DNA of 64,000 nucleotides from an uncultured Bacilli bacterium (GTDB lineage: Bacteria; Bacillota_I; Bacilli_A; RF39; UBA660). Positions within the stretch are counted from its first letter, which is position 1. Every line of letters starts with the position of its first letter. The notes below the pieces were generated by a model that had not been told where the DNA came from, did no database searches, and worked only from the letters and a program-made list of their open reading frames with translations. Both the position numbers and the translations under genes were made by a program. The stretch lies in assembly GCA_949425635.1 (NCBI GenBank), contig CASPWD010000002.1, positions 186,001 through 250,000 of the forward strand. The letters run 5' to 3'. Shown here piece after piece: positions 8,132 to 17,797 of this stretch.

Positions 8132-9043
8132 ATGGAAAAGGGATTTTTTAAGAAAAACAAAATATTAGGAATAAATCTTCTATATATAATAAGTCTTATT
8201 CCTATCATACTATATGGATTTTATAAAAATGGTATAGTAGTTGCACAACATGGTTTCTTCTCATATTTCTTAGCAACACAATATATCGTAATTCCAATTA
8301 TAATTATTGTCTTAAGTTATGTATTTGAATCATATTACTACTTAGGAATAAAAAAAGAAAAAGACAGTCATAGTGTAGTAAATTCAATCGTTCCATACGT
8401 TAATGCTTTATGTTACTTAGTATGTGGACCAACAAACTATCTATGGTTAACAGTTCCTCTAATAATTGTTCTAGACATTATATTAAAGTTTATTGACAAT
8501 AAATTAAGTATCAATCAAGTAGCTTTATTTAAATGCATCTTATTTGGTATTTTAACTGCTATGAGCTTAACGAATAACGCTAATCTATATGAAGCAAGTC
8601 TTGATACAACAGTTACATCACCGGTTTCATTATTCATTGGTTCTGGTATTGGAGAAATAGGAATAACATCAACACTGTGTGCTCTTATTGGATATGTAAT
8701 TTTATTATTTAACTCATATTATAAAAAAGAAATTCCAATATTTTGCATCATCGGTTATGCAATTGTTAGTGTTATTATGTATTTCGTTGGTGGACTTAGC
8801 TTTAATGAGTTATTAGTTAATACATTTACTAGTGGCTTCATCTTCGCCAGTGTCTTTGTTGTATCATTATCAACTGCAACGCCTGTTATCAAAAGCGGTC
8901 GTATAATTTATGCCTTAGTAGTTGGAGCTTTATGTGCTGTAATGGTTAATATTCTTAATTTCAATATTGGAATATATATTGTAATTCTAATTATGGGATT
9001 ACTAAGTCCATTACTAAATAAATTCAAAATTAGTTTAGATTAA
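8132..9043 (+). CDS. RnfD/NqrB-like membrane protein
   Basis: Polytopic protein of 303 residues with about nine membrane segments. Segments matching the RnfD family are IGSGIGEIGITSTLCALIGY (RnfD: G-x-I-G-E-T-S) and LSTATPVIKSGRIIYALVVG (RnfD: the D-P-V-T-P-x-G region). The covalent FMN site of RnfD/NqrB is a threonine in S-G-A-T; here the aligned place reads DTTVTSPVSLF, so threonines exist but the motif is not canonical. It directly follows the RnfC-like gene. The other Rnf genes (G, E, A, B) are absent; a terminator and queA follow. The pair probably forms a reduced membrane redox complex (inference). Confidence 0.72.
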   Translation: MEKGFFKKNKILGINLLYIISLIPIILYGFYKNGIVVAQHGFFSYFLATQYIVIPIIIIVLSYVFESYYYLGIKKEKDSHSVVNSIVPYVNALCYLVCGPTNYLWLTVPLIIVLDIILKFIDNKLSINQVALFKCILFGILTAMSLTNNANLYEASLDTTVTSPVSLFIGSGIGEIGITSTLCALIGYVILLFNSYYKKEIPIFCIIGYAIVSVIMYFVGGLSFNELLVNTFTSGFIFASVFVVSLSTATPVIKSGRIIYALVVGALCAVMVNILNFNIGIYIVILIMGLLSPLLNKFKISLD

Positions 9044-9068
9044 GAATAGTTTATCTATTCTTTTTTTA
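9043..9068 (+). terminator. Terminator after the RnfC/RnfD-like pair
   Basis: Inverted repeat AGAATAG / CTATTCT with a 5-nt loop followed by seven T residues, directly after the rnfD-like stop codon. Confidence 0.85.
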
Positions 9069-9133
9069 TCTAAAAAAGTGGACATTTTATCATTTATTAA
9101 TTATAATGATTACTAGTTAAAGGGGCGATTTTA

Positions 9134-10183
9134 ATGAATATAAATGATTTTGACTATGACTTACCTGAAGAACTTATAGCACAAACACCATTAGTAAAAA
9201 GAGACTCATCTAAATTATTAATGATGAACAAAAATACAGGTGAACTAAAACACGAAGAGTTCCATAATATTATTGATTATTTAAATAGTGGGGATGTTCT
9301 AGTTTTAAACGACACAAAAGTAATTCCTGCACGTCTTATTGGTATCAAAGAAGAAACAGGAGCCGTAATAGAACTTTTATTACTAAAAGACTTAGGAAAT
9401 GATACTTGGGAATGCCTATCTAAACCTGCTAAAAGATTAAAAGTAGGAACTATCGTTTCTTTTGGTGATGGTATTTTAAAAGCCGAAGTAGTAAACAAAT
9501 ATGATGAAGGTTTAACCCATGTAAAATTAATTTATAAAGGAATCTTAATGGAAATATTAGATAGTCTTGGTACAATGCCATTACCTCCATATATTCATGA
9601 AAAATTAGACGATCAGTCAAGATATCAAACAGTATATGCTAAAAATATCGGTAGTGCTGCAGCACCTACAGCAGGTCTTCACTTTACTGAAGAACTTTTA
9701 AGTAAAATAAAAGAAAAAGGCATTATAATCACTTACGTTACATTACATGTTGGTTTAGGAACATTTAGACCAGTTGAAGTAGAAAACGTCCTAAAACATC
9801 ACATGCATAGTGAATTTTATGTAATGAACGAGGAAACAGCTAATATTTTAAATAAAGCGAAAGAAGAAAAAAGAAGAATAATTGCAGTAGGTACAACAAG
9901 TACTAGAACGTTAGAAACAATAGCTACAAATAATAATGGTAAATTTATTGCTACAAGTGGCAATACAGATATTTTTATCTATCCAGGTTACGAATTTAAA
10001 GCAATCGATTGCTTAATAACTAACTTTCACTTACCAAAAAGCACTTTAGTAATGTTAGTATCAGCTTTATCAAAAAGAGAATATATCTTAAATGCATATA
10101 AAGAAGCAATCGCAAATAATTATCGTTTCTTTAGTTTTGGCGATGCCATGCTTATTACAAATAACTTAAATAAGAACAAATAG
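9134..10183 (+). CDS. queA: S-adenosylmethionine:tRNA ribosyltransferase-isomerase
   Basis: Penultimate step of queuosine synthesis: converts preQ1 at the wobble base of GUN-anticodon tRNAs to epoxyqueuosine, using the ribosyl part of SAM. Full length (349 residues) with the family signatures [70 protein letters not shown] and [10 protein letters not shown]. The ATG follows AAAGGGGCG. Normally its neighbour is tgt, the preceding enzyme of the same pathway; here tgt lies 13 kb downstream beyond the RHS island. Ends in its own terminator. Confidence 0.97.
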   Translation: MNINDFDYDLPEELIAQTPLVKRDSSKLLMMNKNTGELKHEEFHNIIDYLNSGDVLVLNDTKVIPARLIGIKEETGAVIELLLLKDLGNDTWECLSKPAKRLKVGTIVSFGDGILKAEVVNKYDEGLTHVKLIYKGILMEILDSLGTMPLPPYIHEKLDDQSRYQTVYAKNIGSAAAPTAGLHFTEELLSKIKEKGIIITYVTLHVGLGTFRPVEVENVLKHHMHSEFYVMNEETANILNKAKEEKRRIIAVGTTSTRTLETIATNNNGKFIATSGNTDIFIYPGYEFKAIDCLITNFHLPKSTLVMLVSALSKREYILNAYKEAIANNYRFFSFGDAMLITNNLNKNK

Positions 10184-10204
10184 CAATATTTGTTCTTTTT
10201 ATAT
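10172..10204 (+). terminator. queA terminator
   Basis: 9-bp stem AAGAACAAA / TTTGTTCTT followed by T-rich sequence, overlapping the queA stop codon. It separates queA from the island that follows. Confidence 0.88.
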
Positions 10205-10284
10205 AAAAATTATTTTTTCTAGTTAAAAAGCTCATTAAAAATATTACGTTCCAACATAAACTATACCGAAAGGAGGTTTATGAA

Positions 10285-10647
10285 ATGTATACATTATTTA
10301 ACGAAAATAATATAACATATCTAATTATTGTAATTGTATTAGACATCATAACTGGAATATTTAAAGCTTTTGTGGAACACAAAATAAATAGTAGTTCTAG
10401 TTTCAAAGGTATCTTAAAAAAGACAAGTTATTTCATCATCATAGCTATAACAATTGTTATCGAACGTATTTTAGCATTAGGAAACGACTTAAAAAATATG
10501 TTAATCATTTTCTTAATATTAAACGAAATAATATCTATCTTAGAAAATTGTAAAGCTTTGGGATTAAAATATCCAAAATTTCTTATTTCAGCTTTAGAAG
10601 ATATAGAGAATAAAGTAAATAGCAACAAAAAAACTAAAAAAGACTAG
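10285..10647 (+). CDS. Phage-type holin (toxin secretion/lysis holin family)
   Basis: Small membrane protein of 120 residues of the holin family found in Firmicutes prophages and in toxin loci (TcdE-like). Seen: an N-terminal membrane segment YLIIVIVLDIITGIF with the family's D-x-x-T-G motif, a basic loop with SSSSFKGILKK, two further hydrophobic segments, and a highly charged C-terminus ending in lysines. A perfect AAAGGAGG ribosome site precedes it. No endolysin gene follows; instead come a tail-collar-like gene and the RHS gene. It could therefore serve to release or insert the RHS protein, as TcdE does for clostridial toxins (inference), or be a prophage remnant. Confidence 0.8.
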   Translation: MYTLFNENNITYLIIVIVLDIITGIFKAFVEHKINSSSSFKGILKKTSYFIIIAITIVIERILALGNDLKNMLIIFLILNEIISILENCKALGLKYPKFLISALEDIENKVNSNKKTKKD

Positions 10648-10721
10648 ACAATAGTCCAGACATTTTTTAGTCCTCTTCATAGAATATAGTGTGTGGAAGT
10701 TCGAACAATACACATACATAT

Positions 10722-10828
10722 TGATGAAAAGAATGCTAATAAACTAAAAAATAATACTTATTTAATTAGCTATTAAATATTATGAGAAAAAATTTATTTT
10801 ATTACTTTTATTAAAACTCTTTTCATCA
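10722..10828 (+). repeat. Long-range inverted repeat in the leader of the collar-RHS genes
   Basis: The 204-nt gap between holin and collar genes contains a perfect 11-bp inverted repeat, TGATGAAAAGA at 10722-10732 and TCTTTTCATCA at 10818-10828. The second arm ends just before the ribosome site AAAAGAGG of the collar gene. The enclosed 85 nt are extremely A+T rich. An upstream CCTCTT at 10668-10673 is complementary to that ribosome site. Transcript folding might control translation or stop readthrough from the holin, but no function is shown. Confidence 0.45.
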
Positions 10829-10851
10829 CAAAAAAGAAAAGAGGTAAAAAA

Positions 10852-11493
10852 ATGAATAATGAAAATTATGAAAATTATTTAACAACAACTAATGAAGGAC
10901 TTGATATTAACGCACATAACATAGAAGTTGAATGTATAACTTCTAGTAAAGACAAATTTAGTTTAGATTGCGACGGCAATCTAACAGTTAATAGTATTAA
11001 TTTTAATAGTTCAGAAAATAATCTATTAAGTTTTGATGCTATATTTGACAAAATATATCCTGTAGGAGCCATTTATATTAGTACAAACGAAATTAATCCT
11101 GGAACCTTATTTGTAGGTACTTGGGAACAAATAGTCGGGAAGTTTCTACTAGCTTCTAATAATTCTAATGCATCTTATGCCTTAGGGAAAACAGGAGGGA
11201 CAATAAGCCATACTCACAAATCAACAGCACATACACATGGCGCTGGCAAATTAGCAGCTGCCATTAACTTCGATGCTCAAACAGGAATCTACACAAGGTG
11301 GACAACAGATTGTGGAGCTTTTACTGCTACAGGACTTAAAGCTTCTAAAGAAGTAGTAAACTCTAGTAATAAGAGTAGAGGAGAATCTACAGTGGTATAC
11401 GGAACAACTGCATCAACAACACCTGGAGATACTGGTTCTTCTTCCAATATGCCACCATTTCTTTCAGTTAACGTATGGAAAAGAGTTAGTTAG
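10852..11493 (+). CDS. Phage tail-collar/baseplate-like protein
   Basis: 213-residue protein. The central part FDKIYPVGAIYIS followed by GTWEQIVGKFLLA is the recurrent signature of Firmicutes phage baseplate/collar proteins. A His-rich stretch with HTHK and HTHG repeats follows at about residue 120, and the C-terminus SSNMPPFLSVNVWKRV matches the P-P-[FY]-x-x-V-x-x-W-x-R end of that family. The N-terminal 60 residues are unrelated and acidic/Ser-Asn rich. The ribosome site is AAAAGAGG. The gene is only 10 nt upstream of the RHS gene, suggesting the two proteins work together. No other tail genes exist here, so this is not an intact prophage. Confidence 0.75.
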   Translation: MNNENYENYLTTTNEGLDINAHNIEVECITSSKDKFSLDCDGNLTVNSINFNSSENNLLSFDAIFDKIYPVGAIYISTNEINPGTLFVGTWEQIVGKFLLASNNSNASYALGKTGGTISHTHKSTAHTHGAGKLAAAINFDAQTGIYTRWTTDCGAFTATGLKASKEVVNSSNKSRGESTVVYGTTASTTPGDTGSSSNMPPFLSVNVWKRVS

Positions 11494-11503
11494 GTGATAT
11501 CTT

Positions 11504-14500
11504 ATGAATGAAAGAAAAGAATTATCAGCATATAGAACTCCTAATACAAAACGTTTTTTAAAAAAAGATGGAACAATTGATGTAGAAGTATACGACGAAA
11601 ATATCCATTATCTAAAAAATGGTCAATATGAAGAAATCGATAATACACTAATTGAAACAGAAGAAGGATATGAAAATAAAAAAAATGACTTTGAAGTAAA
11701 ATTTAGTGAAGACATTCAAAATACCATAAACATATCACAAAAAAACAACAAATTATGTATGTCATTCAAAGATGCAAAACCAACAATATCATTCAAAAAG
11801 AAAATGTTCAAATCCAGAAATACAAAACAAAATGTAAACATTAAAGATGACATAACATATAGTAACATCTATCAGGATGTTGATATAAAATACGAAATAC
11901 GTTCTAACAGATTAAAAGAATCAATTATCCTGAATAAAATACCAAAACAAGATAGTATAACCTTTATTATAAAAACAGATTTAAACCTAATTTTAAAGCC
12001 CGATAATACAATAAGCATTAAAACAAAAAGAAAAGAAAGGTTCAAAATCGAAAAGCCATACATGATTGATAGGAATAACATTATATCTCAAGACGTAACT
12101 TATGATTTAGAAAAAACAGAAGATGGCTACGAATTAAAAATTACTCCAAATAAAGAATGGTTAAATGATTCTAAAAGAGTATATCCAGTAATTATTGATC
12201 CGACTATCACAGGCGTCAAAGAAAACAAAAAAGTAATAGACACTTACATTTATGAAGGTGATGATAAAACAACAGTTTATAATACAGACATGCTAAAAAT
12301 AGGTTCAACAACAATCGACGATATCGGAGTAGAATGCTATTCGTTAATAAAATTCGATTTACCAAAAATTCCTACCAGCTATTCAGTTGTCGATGCTAAA
12401 TTATATTTAGTTGGTTATCCAGATGAATTTTATGTAAGTGAATCAATAAATAATCCATTAATTAGTGTCCATCAAATAACACAAGATTGGAAAGAAGAAA
12501 CAGCAAAATGGAAAAATATGAAAGATAAATTTAGTCCTCTAATAGAAAATTACTTTTATTCAACGTTATCACCAGAAGCTGATAAAGACGGTAAAATAGA
12601 TGCTAAAACATCCAAAGTAAACATCACCAATCTAGTGCAAAAATGGTATAGCAAAGAGCCTAATTATGGCCTTATGCTAAGAAGAATGGAAACAAAAGGA
12701 ACTTCCATCATTGACGAATGCGCAAAATATTTTTCTAACGATAATAGTGTAATAGGGGACAATCCTAAACCAAGATTAATAATAACATATAGAGACTTTA
12801 ATGGTTTAGAAGGTTATCTAAGCTACACTTCTCAAAGCCATGAATTAGGTAGTTCACATATTAACAATTTTAATGGTAACTTAACGACTACGTTTAATGT
12901 GGCAAATACCATAGGAGGCCCAATGCCTGCTAATATGTATTTAGTATACAACACAGCAGATGTAATAAAAGAAGACAAAATAGATTATGGTTACGGCTTA
13001 GGCATAAAGCCTAATCTAATTCAAACTATCGAAAAAGAAGTAATAGAAGATACAGAATTTCTAAAATATCTAGACGAGGATGGAACAAACCATTATTTCT
13101 ATAGGAAAATTATTGACGGAACAAAAAAACCAGTAATATATTCCGAAGAATATTATGATGAGGATGGACTAGGTTTAAAAATAGAACAAAAAGAAAATGA
13201 ATACATCATGACAGATAAAGACTCCAATACAAACAGATTTATTAAACATACATTCAACAATAAAAATGTTTACTTTTTAGAAGAAATAAAAGATACAAAT
13301 AATAAAACGATTAATATTGTATATGACAAAAATAGTAGAATAGATAAAGTAATAGATGCATCCAAAAACGAGATTACTATCAGATATGAAAATAATAAAA
13401 TTTCGTTCATATCACCGCATAAAACAACAATAGCAAATTATACAAATAACAAATTAATCAGTATAGAAGATTTAGGAGACACAGAAACCATCAAGTATAA
13501 TGATAATAATTTAATTGAAAAAATAATTAATTCAAATGGTTTAAGTACTAAATATGAATATATAAACGATTTAATTTATAAGGTATCAAAAGTGTCAGAA
13601 TATGGCATCTCTAATGAAGAGGGAAACTACTTAGAATTTACATATAACTTTAAATCAACAGAAATTAAAGATAGAAAAGGACATACAAATACATATACAT
13701 TTAATGAATTCGGTCAAACCGAAACATCAGCAATATATGATACAACAAAAGAATTAACAAATGCATACGCTAAAACAATGGAATTTGGTAATTTAGGAAC
13801 AAAAGATAGCAACAGAATACTATTAGATAGTAATTATATGAAATTTGTTAATAATATAATCACCGATCCATCCTTAGAATATATTGATGACATCTCATTA
13901 GAATATGAATATACATTAAGTAGCTCAAACATTAAACTATCTACAACAAATGACTCACATTATGGAGCAAAAGCATTAAAAGCTACAGCATCACAAGGTG
14001 AAGAATACTTCGAATTCGAGAAGGAAGTAAAAAAAGAAACTTATTATACTTTTAGTACATATCTAAAGAATAATGTTCCAACCAAGATAACTTTATGTTA
14101 TAACAATACAGAAGAATCAATTTTAATAGAAAAAGCAAATGAAGAATTTAAAAGATATGATGTATCATTATATTATCCTGAGAACGCAACCGGTAATTTA
14201 GTAATAAAAATAACTCTTTTGGAAGCAGGAGAAGTTATTGTTGATGACTTACAATTAGAAGAGGGAGAAATAGCTAATTATTTAAATCTTATTAATGACG
14301 GCTCATATAACGGATATGGTCGAAGCTACGATAGTTTCGGAATCTCAGTTTTGCCAGATGGAACGATGTCAATAGTCCAAGCAGATGTTGAAAGAATAAA
14401 AATCAGTGAAAATTGCGGAGCAATAAAAATAAAAAACATTCCATATAGAACCGTATCAATTAATGATTCCTCAACCATCAGCGGAAAAGAAGGAGATGTT

Positions 14501-17500
14501 TTCCAATATTCGTTTTGGTACAAAAACGAAGGAGTAAGAATTGATTCAGAAGATGAGGAATGGTTTAAATCTAATATACCAGTAGAATTTAAATTTTATA
14601 ACGGGGATAACCAAGTAGGAGAGACTATTAAAGACAATTTAGCTTATTGGAATACCGACTGGCATTATTTTTCTAAAAAATATGTTGCTCCAGCAAACTT
14701 TACTCGAATAGTAATAGTAATTCCAGTAGGAAGCAATGTAAATGATGTGTATTTTACAAACTTCTGTTTATTTAAAGACTTAGAAAACTATTCTTATGTT
14801 TATGATGACGAAGGCAATTTAGTATCCAGTGTAGATTTATCTAAAGAAACAAGTAAATTTGCATACAATTCAAATAATCAACTTATTCAAGCAACAACTC
14901 CCAAAGGCTCAAATTATAAGTTTGAATATGATGATAATATAACAGATCGATTAGTTAGAGCAATATCTCCAACAGGTATAACCAATGCTATTGATTATGA
15001 TGATAACAACAATCCTATTAAAACAGTGGTTAATAATACACAAGCATTTGATGATATTATAGATACTACATATTATATCAGAGCACGAGGAACAGATGCA
15101 TACATGTATATTAATCAAGATAAAACACTTAACATTAAACAATGTGAATGTTCACACGACAAATTTAATATCATTCCAGAGCCAAACAATAAAGTAAAAA
15201 TAGAATTTACAATAATGCCTAATTATTATTTAAAAAATAATAACGGAGCATTAAAATTAGAATACGGAGATAACAATAACTTATTCGAATTAGTAAAACA
15301 TACTAATAAAAGTTATTCAATCAAATCATCATCTAGTAACTTAGCCATCACAGTTAACAAAAACAATTCATTATCATTAACCCAATACGATGAAAATAAT
15401 GCTAACCAGCAATTCTTATTCGAAAGAATGGAATCGAAATTATTTATTGAAGCAAGCGCTAAGTATACAGAAGATGGTAGATTTATCAAATCAGTAAAAG
15501 ACGAATTAGGAAACATTACTAGTTATGATGTGAATCCAGTAAATGGATTAATAAACAGTATTATAGAATCTAATGGTAATTCCACTAATTATACGTATGA
15601 TGACAATTTTAGAGTTACCAACATAACTAAAGGTAACCAAATTGTAGAATATGAATATGATTCTAATAAATTGTCTAAAATTAAACACGGATCAAAAACT
15701 TATGCTTTCGAATATGATGAATTTGATAATATTTCTAATTTTAAAATAAATAATACTACTTTAATAAACAATATATTTGAAACGAATAATGGTAATTTAT
15801 CTAAAGTCCAATATGGAAATGGACATGAAGTAAGTTATTCATATGATGAATTTGATAGAATCAAAAAAATTACTAAATCAAATGACAAATATACAAATTA
15901 TTATGATAATTTAGGCAGAATATCGAAAATAAGTTCGAATAGTGATATATATGAGTATGTATATGATTTTGCCAACAGACTAAGTAAATTTAAATTTAAT
16001 GATTTTCAAGTTGATTTTGACTATGATAAAAACAATATACTTTCTAGAAAAATAGAGGAACTATTCGAGAATAAATATACATACAATTATATTTATAACA
16101 AAGAATCAGCTATTACAAATTTAAATATCGCAAACAATAACTTTAATTATACATATGACAATTTAGGTAGACTTACTGAAAGTAATATAAATAATTTATA
16201 TAGAATCGAGTACAATTACATTACTAGGGGTAATAAAGTTTCCACTACAATTGACAAAGTAAATGATAATGGTAATGAATATTCTTATGTATATGATAAA
16301 GTTGGAAACATTTTAGAAATAAAAATGAATAATAATATTATAAAAAAATATTACTATGATGAATATTCGCAACTTATTAAAGAAGACGATTTGGTAAATA
16401 CACAAACTAATGAGTATTTGTATGATAATTATGGGAATCTTTTATCAAAAAAAATATATCAATACAACACCAACAATCTATTAACAGAAGACAAGTATGA
16501 ATACAATAATAGAAAATGGCAGGATTTGTTAACTAAATTTAATGATGAAGTAATTACATATGATGATATCGGCAATCCGATTTCTATTGGCAATAATATA
16601 TTAACATGGCAAAATGGCTGTGAATTAGCTTCTTATACTGACAGCACTAATAATACATTCTATAAATATAATGCAGATGGTTTAAGAACATCTAAAGTAG
16701 TTAATGGAGTAGAAACAAAATATTATTTAGAAGGGAAAGCAATTGTATTTGAAAATAGAAACGGAACTATGTTATACTATATATACAATGGAGATGAGTT
16801 ACTAGGTTTTGTTTATAAAAATAAAGTTTATTATTATCACAAAAATATATTTAGCGACATCATTGGCATTTTAGATTCTAATTATACCGAGATAGTATCT
16901 TATGAGTATGATTCCTGGGGATCTTTAATTAATATGAAAGATAATAGTAGTATTAATCTAGGTACAATAAATCCATTTAGATATCGTAGCTATTACTATG
17001 ATGAAGAAACTGGTTTATACTATTTAACTTCCAGATATTATAATCCTAAAATTGGTCGATTCATAAGTGCGGATAAGTATTTAGGCGTAAATAACAAACA
17101 TATCGGTTATAATTTATACTGTTACGTTAATAACAATCCAGTAAATTCAAAAGATATAAATGGCTACTTTTCAATAAAAAAATTTATAAACAAGGCAGTA
17201 AACAAAGTTGTTCAAACGGCAAAAACAATTGCGAAAGTGATTATAACGCAAGTAGTCAATAATGTTGCAACTTCACCTGTTACAGCCAGAGTTGTTGAAA
17301 CGGTTCAAAATGTTAAATCTGCGAAAAATAAGGTAAGCCAAGCCACAAGTTCTTTAAAAAACAAAAAAGATATTACCGTACACACCGTTAACGAAGTTGG
17401 TCTTCTAGCGGGAATAATATCAGAAAATACTCAAGCAACTAAATCATTTGGATGGACTAACAACGATTTAAAAAAATCAGATTATAATAATACAACAATA

Positions 17501-17788
17501 ACAGCATCCGCTTCTTTAGGGCCAATTACTTATACAGAAGGTCTTAATTATACGCATGATAACCATGATTGTACTGAATATTATCATAAAAATCCAATGG
17601 CTATGCCTTGGGACGTTTCCGATTGTGAGTATACAACTAAAATTCAAAATTCTTTATCAGTCGGAATCAAGTACTTCACTTTTGCAAGTTTAGATGATGA
17701 AAGTTTATTTATAGGTGTTGATTTTAGTTATGCAAAAGGTCTCGGATTACATTGGAAATTTGGATTGTCGTTTGATTTGAATGAATAA
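11504..17788 (+). CDS. Large RHS/YD-repeat protein (WapA-like polymorphic toxin candidate)
   Basis: 2094 residues, no signal peptide. Order of parts: WapA-like N-terminal region (1-235); DNRLRE-type domain (about 239-432, with D-T-Y-I-Y and P-R-L-I-I-T-Y); YD repeats (about 570-760); a carbohydrate-binding-like region ending VDDLQLEEG (about 790-925); a second beta-rich module (about 930-1085); a possible ricin-like beta-trefoil (about 1186-1311); many YD repeats with Y-x-Y-D (1320-1800); and the RHS core YYLTSRYYNPKIGRFISADKY (about 1836-1856) closing with NPVNSKDINGY near 1888. The last 206 residues are the variable tip. In known RHS proteins this layout encapsulates and delivers a C-terminal toxin. 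The export route is unclear; the adjacent holin is a candidate. Overlapping ribosome site couples it to the next gene. Confidence 0.88.
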   Translation: MNERKELSAYRTPNTKRFLKKDGTIDVEVYDENIHYLKNGQYEEIDNTLIETEEGYENKKNDFEVKFSEDIQNTINISQKNNKLCMSFKDAKPTISFKKKMFKSRNTKQNVNIKDDITYSNIYQDVDIKYEIRSNRLKESIILNKIPKQDSITFIIKTDLNLILKPDNTISIKTKRKERFKIEKPYMIDRNNIISQDVTYDLEKTEDGYELKITPNKEWLNDSKRVYPVIIDPTITGVKENKKVIDTYIYEGDDKTTVYNTDMLKIGSTTIDDIGVECYSLIKFDLPKIPTSYSVVDAKLYLVGYPDEFYVSESINNPLISVHQITQDWKEETAKWKNMKDKFSPLIENYFYSTLSPEADKDGKIDAKTSKVNITNLVQKWYSKEPNYGLMLRRMETKGTSIIDECAKYFSNDNSVIGDNPKPRLIITYRDFNGLEGYLSYTSQSHELGSSHINNFNGNLTTTFNVANTIGGPMPANMYLVYNTADVIKEDKIDYGYGLGIKPNLIQTIEKEVIEDTEFLKYLDEDGTNHYFYRKIIDGTKKPVIYSEEYYDEDGLGLKIEQKENEYIMTDKDSNTNRFIKHTFNNKNVYFLEEIKDTNNKTINIVYDKNSRIDKVIDASKNEITIRYENNKISFISPHKTTIANYTNNKLISIEDLGDTETIKYNDNNLIEKIINSNGLSTKYEYINDLIYKVSKVSEYGISNEEGNYLEFTYNFKSTEIKDRKGHTNTYTFNEFGQTETSAIYDTTKELTNAYAKTMEFGNLGTKDSNRILLDSNYMKFVNNIITDPSLEYIDDISLEYEYTLSSSNIKLSTTNDSHYGAKALKATASQGEEYFEFEKEVKKETYYTFSTYLKNNVPTKITLCYNNTEESILIEKANEEFKRYDVSLYYPENATGNLVIKITLLEAGEVIVDDLQLEEGEIANYLNLINDGSYNGYGRSYDSFGISVLPDGTMSIVQADVERIKISENCGAIKIKNIPYRTVSINDSSTISGKEGDVFQYSFWYKNEGVRIDSEDEEWFKSNIPVEFKFYNGDNQVGETIKDNLAYWNTDWHYFSKKYVAPANFTRIVIVIPVGSNVNDVYFTNFCLFKDLENYSYVYDDEGNLVSSVDLSKETSKFAYNSNNQLIQATTPKGSNYKFEYDDNITDRLVRAISPTGITNAIDYDDNNNPIKTVVNNTQAFDDIIDTTYYIRARGTDAYMYINQDKTLNIKQCECSHDKFNIIPEPNNKVKIEFTIMPNYYLKNNNGALKLEYGDNNNLFELVKHTNKSYSIKSSSSNLAITVNKNNSLSLTQYDENNANQQFLFERMESKLFIEASAKYTEDGRFIKSVKDELGNITSYDVNPVNGLINSIIESNGNSTNYTYDDNFRVTNITKGNQIVEYEYDSNKLSKIKHGSKTYAFEYDEFDNISNFKINNTTLINNIFETNNGNLSKVQYGNGHEVSYSYDEFDRIKKITKSNDKYTNYYDNLGRISKISSNSDIYEYVYDFANRLSKFKFNDFQVDFDYDKNNILSRKIEELFENKYTYNYIYNKESAITNLNIANNNFNYTYDNLGRLTESNINNLYRIEYNYITRGNKVSTTIDKVNDNGNEYSYVYDKVGNILEIKMNNNIIKKYYYDEYSQLIKEDDLVNTQTNEYLYDNYGNLLSKKIYQYNTNNLLTEDKYEYNNRKWQDLLTKFNDEVITYDDIGNPISIGNNILTWQNGCELASYTDSTNNTFYKYNADGLRTSKVVNGVETKYYLEGKAIVFENRNGTMLYYIYNGDELLGFVYKNKVYYYHKNIFSDIIGILDSNYTEIVSYEYDSWGSLINMKDNSSINLGTINPFRYRSYYYDEETGLYYLTSRYYNPKIGRFISADKYLGVNNKHIGYNLYCYVNNNPVNSKDINGYFSIKKFINKAVNKVVQTAKTIAKVIITQVVNNVATSPVTARVVETVQNVKSAKNKVSQATSSLKNKKDITVHTVNEVGLLAGIISENTQATKSFGWTNNDLKKSDYNNTTITASASLGPITYTEGLNYTHDNHDCTEYYHKNPMAMPWDVSDCEYTTKIQNSLSVGIKYFTFASLDDESLFIGVDFSYAKGLGLHWKFGLSFDLNE

Positions 17789-17797
17789 GGTGATAAA

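Noticed and set aside
9044-9133. preQ1 riboswitch upstream of queA
   Set aside because: The 90-nt gap contains a terminator and promoter-like A+T sequence but no recognisable preQ1 aptamer core.
10285-17788. Intact prophage
   Set aside because: Only a holin and one collar-like gene are phage-like; no integrase, capsid, terminase, tape measure or endolysin gene, and no attachment-site repeats flanking the region were seen.
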